Below are positions 34,010 to 46,983 of a stretch of 64,000 nucleotides of DNA, one piece after another (position 1 is the stretch's first letter; the number at the start of each line of letters is the position of its first letter). The position numbers were made by a program, and so were the translations under genes. The stretch is from Polytrichum commune (taxonomy: Eukaryota; Streptophyta; Polytrichopsida; Polytrichales; Polytrichaceae), in NCBI GenBank assembly GCA_950295325.1, contig OX485807.1:37602440-37666439 (forward strand). The letters are read 5' to 3'. Below the pieces are notes generated by a model that saw only the letters and a list, made by a program, of their open reading frames with translations, had not been told where the DNA came from and did not search any database.

Positions 34010-37000
34010 CTGAAAAGTGACATGAATCTCATTTCAAGATATTTGTTTCTGAATTCATTCCTATAATATGAACTTGCTGGTTAAGCCAAATTGCCACGAG
34101 GCAAATACTCCAATGATACATGTTCTTGAAAAAGAGCAACATCCTTGTAAAGACTCTACAGCATGCATGTACAATTACAAGAACAGTGATGCTCACCTGC
34201 TCAAGGGAAATTGTTTGGGAACTTTCCTCGTCAGGCCAAAGAAGCCAAGCAGCCACACGGATATCTACCACTGGCTCAACCACCTTCAGAGGAGGTAAAG
34301 GACTTAACTGGAGCTCTCTTGCCTTCAAATCAGATACACCATTTACCTTCCCTCCCTGCTTGAGAGATGGAACAAACAAACCTGGACTCTTTAAAGCATG
34401 AAGTTGACTTTTTATGTCCCAGCCAATCTTCCTTGCACCAGATTTCGATAGCATATCACCAACTTTTCTCCACCTAGTTTGGGTTGCATTCCAAGTGTCA
34501 TCTGTCACACTTGTAGGAGTCTCCCCGCTTGGTGTTATCAGATTCACATGCATTGGATCACAAGGACCTTCACTTGGGAACTTGTGCAGGGGCAAGAAAT
34601 TGACATAATATACAGGAGAGTTTTTCCAGCACACTGCTATTCCTACTATCTCAAAAATTTCTGGGAGAGTTCCATTGCTCTGAGATCTATGAAAAAGATC
34701 AAATGCAAATTCATCTACACTCTGCCACTGTGTCAAGAATGCCTCAAATCCACCAGGAAAATTGTCAACATCTACAGGACCCCTTGTTGGCTCCTCAACC
34801 ACATCTGCCACAACAATGTCCACTGCAACTTTTTCTTCCAAGACTAAGGAGCCAGTAAACAAGAAACCCTTGTCAGAAATAGCAACTTCACTCTTCAATG
34901 GCTCTGGTTGTGGACATCCTGAAAGAGGTCCAATTCCCATATCTTGTTGCAAGATGTTGGGCTCCTTTGAAACATCATTTTTGGGACTTCCTTGATTTTG
35001 TGCCAATTCTGATTCTTTACTGCCAGGTTCATTTGAAGTTCGTTGATTTGCTGCAATTGAGCCAGTTGGTTCTGATTGTTGAATCCTTAATGGGACCTCA
35101 GTGAACCTAACCACATCATTGATATTTGGTCCTTCCACAAGATTTGTGGAGGTGTATGCTGATGCTTCTGCTGCTTCGTCATGAGTTGCAGGGACTATAG
35201 TTGTTGCCAGCCCAATCGGAACTTTGACACCAAGGGCCTCGTATGCAGCAAAAGCTGCCACTCTAGCCTCTTCAGCCCGGTCGAGTGCGATCCGTCGGGC
35301 TCCATTCTTTATTTTACGGGCGACTCCCATCTGCATCCAGTGCTGACCTCTATTACTTATTTCACCTGCATTTTCCCATGTACAAATATCAGGCTCATGT
35401 TGACAAGAATGTGTGCTGTTATCTATGATCACTTTATGCCATTATACCTGAATTCTTATCTTGTATGGATATGGAGAGCACTTGATTCTAAATTTCCCAT
35501 TTTCAGCAAATTTTGCATGCATACCTTGACCTGCCCAGGATGCACTGCCATAGAGTGCCTTGACAAGCTCAAGCAGTGTGGCTTCAGCTATAGCTTGTAT
35601 GCTTCGTAGCCCTGCCTTGAACAGTGCTCTAGCTCTTGCTGCCTGTTGGAACAACATGTGCAAAATGAACAGGCTCAATGTAAACTAGTGATTTGGACCA
35701 CCTCTACAAAGTAATTTCCCTGAGAACATAATCTTGCCATTTCCGTCAAATACAACAGAGACTCAGCAAAAATATCACAGAAGATAAGACAAATGAAAGC
35801 AATTGTTTCTTCATGACTTCAAAATCACTTGAGCTTGAAGGCCAAAAATTGTCTTTACCACAACAGTATATGGTTCTCTCTTTCAAAACAGAGAATCTGC
35901 ATAGTAAACTACAAGAAATTCCAAATTACAGTACTAAAGCTAGTCTTAGGAGATATTGACCTACTCCTCTGGCGAGGAACCGGCAAATACTTTGTCGAGA
36001 GATCCAGACAAGAAAAAAAATTCTGTCATTGGGTCACTTGACAAGGGAATGTATCATACCTTGACAAAAGGAATTTCTGTAAGATCCACAATCTCAGATT
36101 TGACACCAAAAGAGACTCGTTTCTGAAACTTGGAGACTAGGCCTTCCATATCACTCCACCCTAGTCTTTCACAAAAGGCTGCAACCATGCCAGCAAACCT
36201 TCCAGCACTCTCTTGTAGCCCCTGCACTGCGCCCCTTGGAACTTTGAATGTTTCACAGACCTCCACCAAAGATACTTCCTGTCATCAACATTCTTAGCTA
36301 CTCAGTGTGCAGAAGGTTTCTTTGCTACAGAAATACTTTCCGTGTGAAAGTTCAGATTTGATGAAATAACTTGAAGGTCACTGAATCTCTGACAATATTT
36401 AAAAGACTTGTACTAATTTTCCACAATTTTACCCACCTGCTAGAATAAAGACCAACAGTGGATTTTGTAGATTCTTACTTAACTAATCAACATTGAAACA
36501 AAAGCAGAAAGACGATCAGGTCAAGTCAATGCTCACACAACTCAAAGCTCGTGACTAATCAGAACATGAGGGCAGAAAAGGAATAAAGTACATTGGATGC
36601 TCCTATACCTGAACCAATTTTGAGAGCAAAAGGGCAACATAGAAGCGTTTGCACACTCGCAACATCTGGTCAACTGAAGGCTGGGCTCCGATAGGACTAT
36701 TCCACTTGGATTTGTGCCCAGGCGGCGAGTTTTTGCCTTTGGAGACCTTGCCACCTCGAGGGCGAATACCAGTACGTTGTTGCACAACTGGTGCACCATG
36801 AGCCATGCGCATCAAGAAGGGTTCTGATACTCCAACTCTGTTACCCACTGCCTGAATTCAGGCATTTATCAGATAGTGCATAAAGGAAAGTCTCAGAATA
36901 TATAGTATATAATCAACCCAACAGAAACCATGGGAGACATCAGGAATGCCTATGACATGACTGCATTATTGAGAAAAATTGCACATCCCTCATGATTCAC

Positions 37001-40000
37001 AAACCTGGTCAATGGATGAGAGTTCCATGAAACATTTGTAGTAAACACTCCAATCCGGTTCCAGATCCACATAAGTAGGTGTGATTTCATAGAGAAGATG
37101 TAAATCAGAAGCCAAAACAAAACCCTCCCTAGCTTTTGCAAGATCTTCATATACAACCTGCAGCAAATCGCCCAAATAAGCAAAGATCTGCATGAAGTGA
37201 CTTAATAGAAAGTCCTGGTGTTTCAAGAACCCAAATAAACTGTGTTGTGATTCTGGTACAGCCTAGCAGACACAATAAACAATAACCATTGCAAGCCTTG
37301 ATCATTCAGGCTGCTGTCAGACATCAACATTGCAATTGTGTTGAAAAGGTCTGCTATGCACAGCTCAGCTCAATTGCAAAACTCAGCTATGATGTTTGCA
37401 TGTAATGAAAAGCCATGCCTGCACAGATAATTATTCTTGTTGCTTAGCATCAGCTTGTGAGGTTAATCCTTAGTTGAAAACAACTTTGGTTGATTACAAG
37501 TTTTATATTGTTCACGAAGTCCCAGAAAGGTCTGCTAGACCTGCAACCTGCACTTGAGTAATGCCTAACTCAAATGGAGGCAACATGATCATGATCTATT
37601 GAACAATTTAGAAGATGAAAACTCGTACCAGAGACTCCTCAGGAGTGAGTGAGCTGGAAAATGCAGCTCGACCAAGTGGTGTAGTAGTGTAGAGCCGAGA
37701 ACTTGAATCCCACTCAAGCAAGTGTTGCTGACATAGCCACCGCAACGAGTCTTGAGCAGCTCTGACAACTTCCTCAAATGGCTGCGTTGCATTCAAAAGT
37801 GTGCACCGCACATACCGCTGCACATCAATTGTGCTCTGCACTACCCCACCTGCTACTACTTCCAACAAGGCTCGCATCATGCCATTCTTGTCATCAGCTA
37901 AGCATGATTGCAATGCTTTACAGTCTTGCTTCATTATCCCTTCCATCCGCTTTGCTTCTTCAGGCTTGCAAATCAAAATCTGACACAATTGTGATGCCAA
38001 AGTGAGTCACTCCAATGAGATAAGAATCAACCTTTTTAGCAGCTCAATGGCTGTATAATCAAACTGAAAAAGATCCACAGCGATGCATAGACTATATAGG
38101 AGTGGTCTTCATTCAGTAACAGCATAGGTGTTCAAACATTCATTGACAGGATAATTGCCTATGGTATCTCCCTCTCAGAAAAAATGGAGCCAGTAAATTA
38201 CTGATTAACCTGAGGCTTTGTTTGAAATTTAGAAGCACTTCCTTCCTGCTCAATATAAAGTTACACAGTGGTAAAGTATGCACTTCCAAATAACAGCTCT
38301 TTGAACATTCTTAATATTGGACACTCTACCTGTAGGTGCATTTTCCTAGGTTCAAAAACATACATCAGCACATTTTCAGCTTCTTCACTAGCAAGGTGTA
38401 AAAACAGCAAAACATATGGCAATACACATTACAAAAAACGTTGCTAGAAAGGCAAGAACATACACTCTCTCCTTTGACATCAATGCCAGCACGCCCAGCT
38501 CGACCTGCCATCTGCCGATATCGTGTTGCATCTATAAAATCTCGTCCAATTTTTGGTTGCCTGAAGATCACCCTTCGAGCTGGCAGATTGACACCTGCAG
38601 CAAGTGTGGATGTGGCTACAAGCACACGAACTACACCACTCTTAAAGCATGACTCTACAACCTCTCTTTCTTCCACCTGTTTCATGCAACACAAAGGACA
38701 ATGAAAAGTATTCTCCAAAGGTTGACAATATAAAGGCAAAATTCATCTTCAAGAAAAATATTGGGAAACCATAAAGCAACCTTGTGATAGTTGGTGCTGC
38801 TTCAGGCTTCTTTCACATGGACCATAAACAGATCAACCTATCATGACGTAACCTCCTTGTGCATAAATCAATGATAGACTAGGAAGAGGTTCACAGGAGA
38901 GACGTACAGTAAGACCTGCATGATGATAAGCAACACCAGCTGGCAACGTGTCTGCTAGCACAGCATCAAGTCCAGCTGGACACCTCCGGAGCTCCTCTAC
39001 AGCTGCATTTCCATCTACTGGACCAGAAGCATTCTTTCTTTCCAGAATCGAAAATGGTGGAAGAAATTTTGCAATATGACGAGCTGATGTCTCACAACCT
39101 TTGCGGCTAGAGCAGAACAGTAAGACCGAATGTCCTTCACTTACAACCTGTTGTTGAACAAATGTCATGTAAGTCTGTACTTATTTAACGAACAATATAT
39201 AAGGTCAACTTTAATTTAACAAGTAGGATATTGTTGTAGATGCAACTGCTACAGTGTCACTTATAGGAAAAAGTGTACAGGTAGGCAGAAGTACCTCATG
39301 GCATAACTCCACAATGTGATCAGGATCCTTGCCTCCAAGGTCTGCACCCTTTCTTATTGATCTAACAACTTCCATCTTTTTATTGTAAATGATGTTGCCG
39401 ACTTTCAGAAATTCCTCCAGAGGCACTGGTCTAAATTCTGTCTGATAAAGTGCAGCCTGCACAGTATACAGAAAGCTGGAATAAATTCAAGAGTATAAAT
39501 TCTGAACTTGATGAATTGAAGGAATTTCCATTCATAAACCTCGCAAGACTCTTTGCAGGTCAGAGTACTTGGTCTTTGTTATGAGAAGCACTGAGCCATC
39601 CTATCTGGGATAGAAGAACTGAACTTCGCACAAAACTTGGGCATATAAAATGAAGGACTAAACAAGACACTAGCACCTCTCTCTAGGTTGTGTTGCGAAG
39701 GGATTGTCAAAGAGGGTTCCGGTCCCCCAAGTTCAGGTCAACAGGGTTATAAACAAGGAAGATGCGACAGGTTAGGGTCATCTTCTTCATAGCTTTTCAT
39801 AGCCTCTCACAGTAGACAGACTGAGTATTACAAGGAAGTACTACAATCTTGTTCAGTAGTCTAGTGGAGGACTTCTTGAAAGATCTTACTTGTTCACTTA
39901 ACAACGTCAATAGGTAGGAGGTCAGGGCCCCACAAGGTATCCAGTTATTGTAAAAGGGAACAAGATTTTCATCAGTGAGCATGGGAGAAATGTAAGGGTC

Positions 40001-43000
40001 CATAGTGTCTGAAAATTACGTTTCACCTAATGGTGATTTAGGTGCTAGATCAATTATGGAAGCTATCACTCATATACTTGGAATATCTAGCACACCACAG
40101 GTAGCACGTATTTTTTATATTATTTTGACCCTCTGGCTGTCGAACTTAAGGGTTCATCCATTGGAATTTGCTTCATAATGTTCAGCTTAAGGGAATCCAT
40201 AATCTTACCATTGTAATATACAAACATTAAAAACACATAGCAAGTGAGTGAGTCTCCTTCCTCTGCAGAAATTCAAATTTCATAACTATTTAAACTCCCA
40301 AAATTTTGGTTGTTCTAAGATGTTACCTGCAGCCAAGCAGCCACATCGGATACATTGGGCATAGTAGCACTCATTCCCACAATTTGCAAGTCAGTGTTCC
40401 AGCTTGAACTTGAGCTCAAGCTCTGCTTTGAACTACTGTCTGGTGCCACAGACTCTCCACCACCAGCTGCATAGCGGAGCTTTGTCAGGAGTAGCTCAAG
40501 TAGGTAGCCACGGTCCCTATCCCCCACCTCCACATGTATGCAGTAGATTCTTAGTAAAATGAAAACCGACTCCTAATAATGTGAAAGAGAACAACACTAA
40601 TGTGCACTGGACATAATGCCGAAATAAGAAATTCATCCTTCTGACTAAAATAATTTCAAAAATGCTGGAAATGTGATAGGAGGCGTTGAACCAAGCAATA
40701 CACAGGCTTTGACAGGTGATATAATATGGCAACAATAACACTTACCATGTGAAGTTCATCAATAACAATAATAGCAAGTTCTGATAGTCGTCCCTCTTCT
40801 AGCAGCTTATTGACTAGCGAGTTAGCTTTCTCAATTGTACAAACAGCCACAGAAGTATCTCTAGGAAGGCTGCCACTGCCTTGTGCTCCATAAAAGCCCC
40901 GCACCCGTTTCCCAAGAGGTTCTAGAACTGCATCCAGGTGATCTGCCTACAGAATGCCCACTTTGTCCCAATCAAAGCTGAAATGTTGGAAACACAGCAT
41001 AACTAGAAGGAACTCAATTACCTACTTGCATAAGGAGATATGAACACTTCTGGAGAATTTAGAGACAGAATGTTACAGCTCTAGGCACAGCAAGCTCTAC
41101 TGAGGCTAACCCTTGCTTGCCAGAACACAGTTTTATCAACAAGTCTCCTTGTTTCATCGACCTTGTGATATAACAGATTTGATGCACCTTGATAAATTGT
41201 TGATAATGACTACTTGATACCTTATAGAATAGCTGCAAAAGAATGCAAAGAAAGGAAAATACCCCACCTCCTCACCTTCTCAGAGCAAAGTGCCACATAC
41301 GGTAGTACCAACAATGCCTTTTTCCCAGTAGCCAAAATCCGGCGTATCATCAGCACTTCTGCTACTAGACTCTTCCCTGCACTGTCTTGAGCCACGGCCA
41401 CACAAGATTACACTATGCAATATGCAATAGATCTGACATACTAATGATGGACTTGAATTTATGCAGTAGAAAAGTCTTCTACTGATTTGATAGATAGAAG
41501 GTCATAGTAATCCACCAGAAACTGAATCCTTCACTTACCTTGTAGATGCACAGTACACAAGACTCCGGCCTTCCAATACGCCATCTAGCTGTAAACACTC
41601 TCCCTTTCACCATCCCAAGCCACAAAATTTCAATGCAAAGCGCTTAGAGAAATCTCTGCAACTGAGCATCTATGCCACTAATATATCAGCACTGGATGTC
41701 GTCAGTCTTTAAGTGAGTTTTTTTATTGTTTTTTTTTTTTGGGTGCACCCCAATTAATACAGGCATGGAATCTTTTCTCATATTATACCTACAGTGCACA
41801 AAACAACACCCTTTCTCTTTGTAATCCACCATATTTTAAAATCCTCCTTATACTCATAATTGGCCACTCTGGCACCTGTGAGGCATCAACCTGTCAAGTA
41901 TGAAGTTGCCAAGAAATGGTTCCTTGCATCAAGCCAAGGCACCTCGCAAAAAATAGTCAAGGCCAAAAGTTAAGTCTTGTAGAGAATGCATTCATGGTGT
42001 ATTCTAGTTATGAAGTTTAGTTACCCAATCCGGAAAGAACTAATTCTGTAGTCCAAGGCTCTTAACAATTTTAGTGCTTCATTCTTTCCAAGAGGACAAA
42101 CCCCAATTTCCATGCATCCATTGGTGCAAATATTCTACTAAGAATGCAAGTTCCTGGAAATCTCCAACCATGATAGAATGCTTTCTGATTAATTCCGAAG
42201 GCATTCTATCTACCATGCTTTGGAACTCTTCATATAAATGCAAATCCAAAGGATTTCCAGGAGAACACACTAAGAAGTGTTCAACATTGGCAGCTTGGTC
42301 ACCAAAGCACCTTGCATTAAACCTCTAAATTACTACAATCATTGGCACATTTTTTCTGGAAAAGTAAAACTGCATAGAAGGGAAGCATGGAAATATGGGT
42401 CACCTGCCATGGGTAGAGCTTTGTTAAACCCTTCTTGCCATATATGGCACATATTTCAAGGGGAAGCCAGTCACTAAGCTCCACATTAATTTCCTTTAGA
42501 GATGAAGCTCTATTCAAGCCATCCTCCTTTCTGCTTTCTGGCAAACCTGCTGCAGATACTGTAAACTCACGTCTCCCTGAAAGCCCTCCTGGTGACTCTC
42601 TCTTTGTATGGTACATGACACTGACTGAGGGCTCTGCAGATGTGGAAGGTGCCGGTGGTGCTGCTTTGATAACAGTTGGATCCAAGGCAGGCACCAGACC
42701 ATCTTCCTTCATCTCTGCAGTTGTTTCAGTTGCATCTATATCAACAACTTCCTCTGCTTGGTAAGTGACACCAACATCGATTGAAACGGGAGGCTTTCTG
42801 GTGAGAGTAACTGGTGGGCACTGGGATACTGAGTGAGATTGTTGTACAAGATCATCACTCACATTGCAAATGCTTCTCTTAGGTGGGCTGTTCTGACAAG
42901 TGAAACTAAACCGCCGAACTGGTAAGGGAGAACTATCTACTTCACAAAGTCCCCCAACAATGACTTCTTTCTGGGAGCTTATATTGTCTCCTAACTTGAC

Positions 43001-46000
43001 ACCAGACATGGGTGCAGGACCTTCTTCTCTATCAGTTCTTATACAGATATCAAGATTTTCTACGACTTCCTTTTCCATTGTTCCAACAGCTTTGACTACC
43101 TCCGCCTGGTTGTCAGGGTTCTTAGGACCTACATCTACTATTTTATCAATAACAGTACATGACAGTTTACTTTTTCCTACACTACTTTGTTTCAGTGGTG
43201 ATTCGTCGGGTTTAGATACCAATAAATCATCCACAGCTTCAATGGCTTCATCCCAGAAGGCATCACCTGGTGAAAACATAGACCTCTGGTACTGCCAACC
43301 GCTAGACTTTGCACCACTAGATGACCGACTCGTTGATTTCTTGGAACTGCCCAAATATGGGGTGAAGCACAACTCTCCTTCATCAACTTTACTCCATGAC
43401 TTGGACCTAGATTTTGGCGTCCTGCTTCTTGCCTGAAGTTTTCGTTGCCTCCTATCTTCTGGTGACTTGAAAACTGGAGGAAGAGATGATCCTTCACGTG
43501 TAACAAATTGAAGGAGTCCATTTTCAGGAGAGCGACTTGACATTGTGCCTTGAAGGTACTTATCACATGCAACAAGTGTCTTTGACAAACCTGCAGTATT
43601 AGGTCCAATTTGTGGTTTTTCTCTCTCAATATTGTCACCACCAAGCACTGCATTCGTAGTTCCATTCAGCTTCTCTGTGGGAGAAAGATCATTATCCACA
43701 ACTTGTCCTGAGGCAAGGCCACATCTGTGACCACATTCCCTAGAACTTGTAGGTAATCGTTCAGTTTTCTCTGATATGAGTATCCCTTGTTGATGTTCAA
43801 TCTTGCTTACAGCATTACCAGTAATATCTGTGATATGGGGAAATTGCGTACAAGAGATGAAATCCTCCTCAAGATTGTCATCTATTTTCTGCTTCTTGTT
43901 TTCCCCATAATCTTCAACACCAACAGCCATCCTGGTCCTCTTTTTATTCTCTGCTTCAGAGCTCCCCGCTGGCTCGCTGGTTGGCAGCATCATCTTTGCA
44001 TACCCACTGACAGAAAGAATCTTGTCAATGCATTTAAATAGAGTGGATAATGGTGATATAACCAGTCCAGATTCAATCGACTAGAACACCCTCATTTGTT
44101 CATGAAATACTTCAAATTCCACAGGATCTCTTCACTTTTTTGAAAGACCACTCCATTGTAGACTGTAATTAGCATATATAAATGAGCCACTTGTGCTAAG
44201 AACCTGTAAAACTCAAGGACATGTCAGCCAATATTGGTTCCTGTCTATTCCCAATATACATTTGCAAAAGTATGGAAAGTAACCACACCAAAGATGCCTA
44301 TCTAAAAAAATGCATCGGATACAACTTAAGTTGAAGGTGGACAGGTAACATGCACTTGACATGAATATCATACCTAACGCATATTGAGAGAAACTCGTTT
44401 GCAAATTGAGTGAGCTGCGCATCCTTCTCATCATTTTCTTGTCCATCTTTTGCAGGTTGCAAATCATCTCCAACTGCTGTTTGTGGTGAATCACTGAGGT
44501 TGTCACAATGACCGGTCTGTTCATGAAGTCCATCCAGAGCCCTTGTACTGTAAGGTTGGCTTTGACCAGCGTTTCCTAATTCGGTATCCAGAAGGCTCTT
44601 TTTGACAAACTTGGACACACCAGTTCCACATCTCTGAAGCCAACTATCGGTGGCATTTGTTCCTTTGTTCCTTTCCGGCGGATTTTCAGGTTTTGCCAAG
44701 TTCGCTTCCCCGACATGCTCAGAGGACTTACTTTTCTTCTCAGCCAAACCACTGCAAGCGTTCTCATTAGTTCTGCTGGGATTCTCATTACTTCTGCCTC
44801 TGACAAGGAAGTTCTCCAATGAGGCCTTCTTGTGAGGAGAGGTTTCTATTGATTTTTCTCTCCTTTTTCCAGATGGTGAACGATCCAACTTTGTTGGTGG
44901 AGTCGATTCAAGACCGTGGCTGCTTGCCTTTCTGGCTGGAAAAATCTGATACCAAATGCCATATGTTAGAGTTGCTGTTGTCACCCATATCTCATCCTGA
45001 TTAGACTAAAGAGGCAATGCTTCTCGGCACTGAATTTCTGGCATGGCCCAAGGGTCAGCCTCAATATACTCAATAGGACACCTTGAGAGTAAACGTTGAA
45101 GACCCCTTGAAAAAAGCAAAGCATTACAATAAACGCATCAACCAAATGTGAGTGCTTTGGTACTACTGTAGTTGCAAGTCGGAAAACGACTAGTCCAACT
45201 ACTCCACCGAAGATATTCCCCAGCGAAAAGAGTAGCCTTTCTTGAACCCCAGCATCTACAATCAGTGAAATTCTTTGCATTCTGTGTATCGATTAGGTAG
45301 CTCAAACATACATGAAATCCGCCCTGAGGATTTGCCAATTTACCAAGATCGATGCGACCATGCGGAGCACTGAGCATGCACACCCTTAAAAATAATTGTA
45401 TATATTACAACAAATGTGAGTGCTTTGATACTACCGTGGTTGTAAGTCGGAAGAAAACAAGTCCAACTACTCCACTGAAAGATTGTCGCCAGCAAAAAGA
45501 GAAACCTTTCTTGAACCCCAGGATGTACCATCTCTGAAATCCTTTGCATGTTTGTATGTCAATTAGGCAGCTCAATAATGTATGCTTGGGACCTTGAATG
45601 ATTTCCAAACTACCAAGATTGATGCGACCATGTGGAGAAAAACAGAACATGTTCAAAGATTCACCTGGTCCAGCCGGCCCCTTGGGCCTTGCATCTTGCC
45701 TACCACGAAGGCGTTCCGGGCATCGGAGGTATATCACATCCACAGAGATCATCAGAAGACATCTACAATCGGCAGCCGCCACATAAATATTACTAGTTTC
45801 TTCGCTTGAAACATTGCCCATGGTAATTGTGGTAACCGAGAAGTTGTTCTCTCCTGCCCCATGATTTCTTCATACTTCAAATCCCCAATAGAGGACTATC
45901 ATCTAAGTTGCATAACGTCGTAGAAGAATCATCCTGGCTGCAATTCTCTTCCTTTTTTCTTGCCTGCCCAACTGAGCTTCTTAAGACCTCATTACGCCTT

Positions 46001-46783
46001 GCTGTTTGCTATGGCTCTTACAAGTAGGTACTTCATAGCCCATGTAATTTCAGAGGAACAGTGACCATGAGAATTCATCAATATTTGTCGAGTCTTCAAC
46101 CCATGGCTATGCATGCACATTGTCGAGCTAAGAATCCATCCAAAATTGCTTTACTGCGTCTTTGGTTCCCAAATAAATTCCATAGAAAATAATTTCACCC
46201 TCAGCCTCCACATGCCCTGGTATTCACTACACCTGCCCCTCGCCAGGCTTTACGTCTCAATGCCAATAATTACCAGAACGATCTCCCTCCAATTTTGCAA
46301 AACTCTCACATTAAGACACACGATGTGCAATGAAAGAAGAGAAGCGAACAAACTTCCCTGGAACGGGTATGGCCCCTTCCCAAAAATTATAAATAAAGCT
46401 CAGATGACTTTTCTTCTTCCACCGCTGCAGCTCATTTCCTCAACATGTAGAGCTCAAATGGCAATGGGTGTGAAACCCTAGGACATAATTTCTGTGATGA
46501 AAGATGGAAAAACTTCCCTGAGGCAAACATGGATACACCTATTTCTCCAAACTACAAAGAATCTCGGTTAACATTTCTATCTCCACCGCGTTGCCGTGGA
46601 ACTCCTCCACATCAATGAACAAATAATCCTCTGAGCGGTGTAGAACTAAATATCAATGAACCCTAGGACACAATTTCTGCGATGAACAATGACATAAGAA
46701 AATACGGCCATTCTTCAATACCACGTGACATACGTCGAAGCTGTGTCTGTTTTCCTTCTTCCATTGCCATTTTTGCCGCTCAT
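30290..46783 (-). CDS. POLQ: DNA polymerase theta (helicase-polymerase, TEBICHI-type)
   Basis: Large nuclear enzyme of microhomology-mediated end joining, with an N-terminal SF2 helicase and a C-terminal family A polymerase. Exons, 5' to 3': 46783-46734 (tentative), 44931-44374, 44006-42404, 41603-41539, 41381-41276, 40946-40746, 40527-40327, 39456-39295, 39147-38908, 38676-38464, 37979-37629, 37157-37005, 36851-36609, 36278-36060, 35642-35525, 35365-34197, 34009-33812, 33661-33405, 33066-32847, 32576-32460, 32114-31762, 31554-31446, 31162-31022, 30820-30724, 30378-30290. All junctions are GT-AG and every phase agrees, giving about 2,410 residues; from memory the Arabidopsis protein has roughly 2,150. 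Signature motifs are Walker A TSAGKS (~757), DELH (~857), [22 protein letters not shown] (~2156) and HDELVLEV (~2351). No stop or frameshift interrupts it, so the gene looks functional. The first exon and exact N-terminus are the uncertain part. Confidence 0.95.
37629..41603 (-). other. POLQ: POLQ exons encoding the superfamily 2 helicase core
   Basis: Residues about 738-1250 of the predicted protein. In order: [18 protein letters not shown] (motif I; the Walker A is split by an intron inside the second Ser codon), [13 protein letters not shown] (Ia), [17 protein letters not shown] (II), [10 protein letters not shown] (III), [11 protein letters not shown] (IV), [16 protein letters not shown] (V) and [20 protein letters not shown] (VI). 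Every ATP-binding and coupling motif is present, so ATPase activity is expected. A short serine-rich insert ([14 protein letters not shown]) sits between motifs II and III. Seven introns of 166-870 bases separate these exons, and all keep the reading frame. Confidence 0.93.
42404..44931 (-). other. POLQ: POLQ exons encoding the disordered N-terminal region
   Basis: Two exons give about 720 residues rich in Ser, Lys, Pro and Glu, without a fold I recognise. The first contains [15 protein letters not shown], which resembles the short conserved N-terminal segment of plant TEBICHI proteins. The second carries an Arg/Ser/Lys tract ([20 protein letters not shown]), plausibly a nuclear localisation signal, and ends in [21 protein letters not shown], the conserved entry to the helicase. 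The acceptor of the first is either 44,931 (compatible with the tentative exon 1) or 44,945. Confidence 0.8.
45144..45655. repeat. Two-copy direct tandem duplication, 268-bp period
   Basis: Copy 1 (45,144-45,411) and copy 2 (45,412 to about 45,655) align through AAATGTGAGTGCTTTG, GTCCAACTACTCCAC, CCTTTCTTGAACCCCA, AATTAGGCAGCTCA-like and GATGCGACCATG. The unit lies in what is probably the first intron or 5' region of POLQ. Several minus-strand reading frames cross it and echo one another (SHGRI..L, LVFFRL), as expected of duplicated non-coding DNA. It could be two diverged insertions of one small element. Confidence 0.75.
46734..46783 (-). other. POLQ: Tentative first coding exon of POLQ
   Basis: ATGAGCGGC in an AAA-ATG context opens 16 codons and ends at GAC|GTATGT. 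Its phase fits an acceptor at TTCCAGCCAG|A (44,932/44,931), producing a start [17 protein letters not shown]. The length, phase and position just inside a GC-richer promoter-like stretch support it. However, plant relatives as I recall them begin with a D-Q-F-like phrase that is absent here, so another first exon in 45.0-46.8 kb is possible. Confidence 0.35.
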
Positions 46784-46914
46784 TTTCTTCGCATCGATAA
46801 GTTAATAACTATGAGCTCGCGAGCTCTGACACTGACTGACGAATGAACTTTTAGGATATTCAAATCGGTCGAGAGAGTTGTTCAGGAATTTTAAATGGAG
46901 CTTGGTCGTTACGC

Positions 46915-46923
46915 TTCCCGCGC
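46915..46923 (-). promoter_or_regulatory. E2F-like site upstream of POLQ
   Basis: The plus strand reads TTCCCGCGC, close to the plant E2F consensus (TTTSSCGC with the first T replaced by C). It lies about 130 bases before the tentative POLQ start. E2F control would suit a replication-associated polymerase, but a single short match may be chance. Confidence 0.3.
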
Positions 46924-46983
46924 TTCGTACCTACCAACCTGGCTGTCAGCACCTACCTACCAGTCTCCAGGTACCCGGCGGGT

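Noticed and set aside
34479-35104. Plus-strand frames opposite the central POLQ exon
   Set aside because: Antisense shadows of the exon at 34,197-35,365; no splice partners and no domain.
42900-43436. 178-codon plus-strand reading frame opposite POLQ
   Set aside because: It lies antisense to the large POLQ coding exon (42,404-44,006), which has matched splice phases and a known N-terminal-to-helicase order. The antisense frame has no motif.
45405-45821. 138-codon minus-strand frame beginning [19 protein letters not shown]
   Set aside because: It overlaps the tandem duplication and echoes the frame in the other copy. It has no POLQ-like sequence and does not splice in phase to the next exon.
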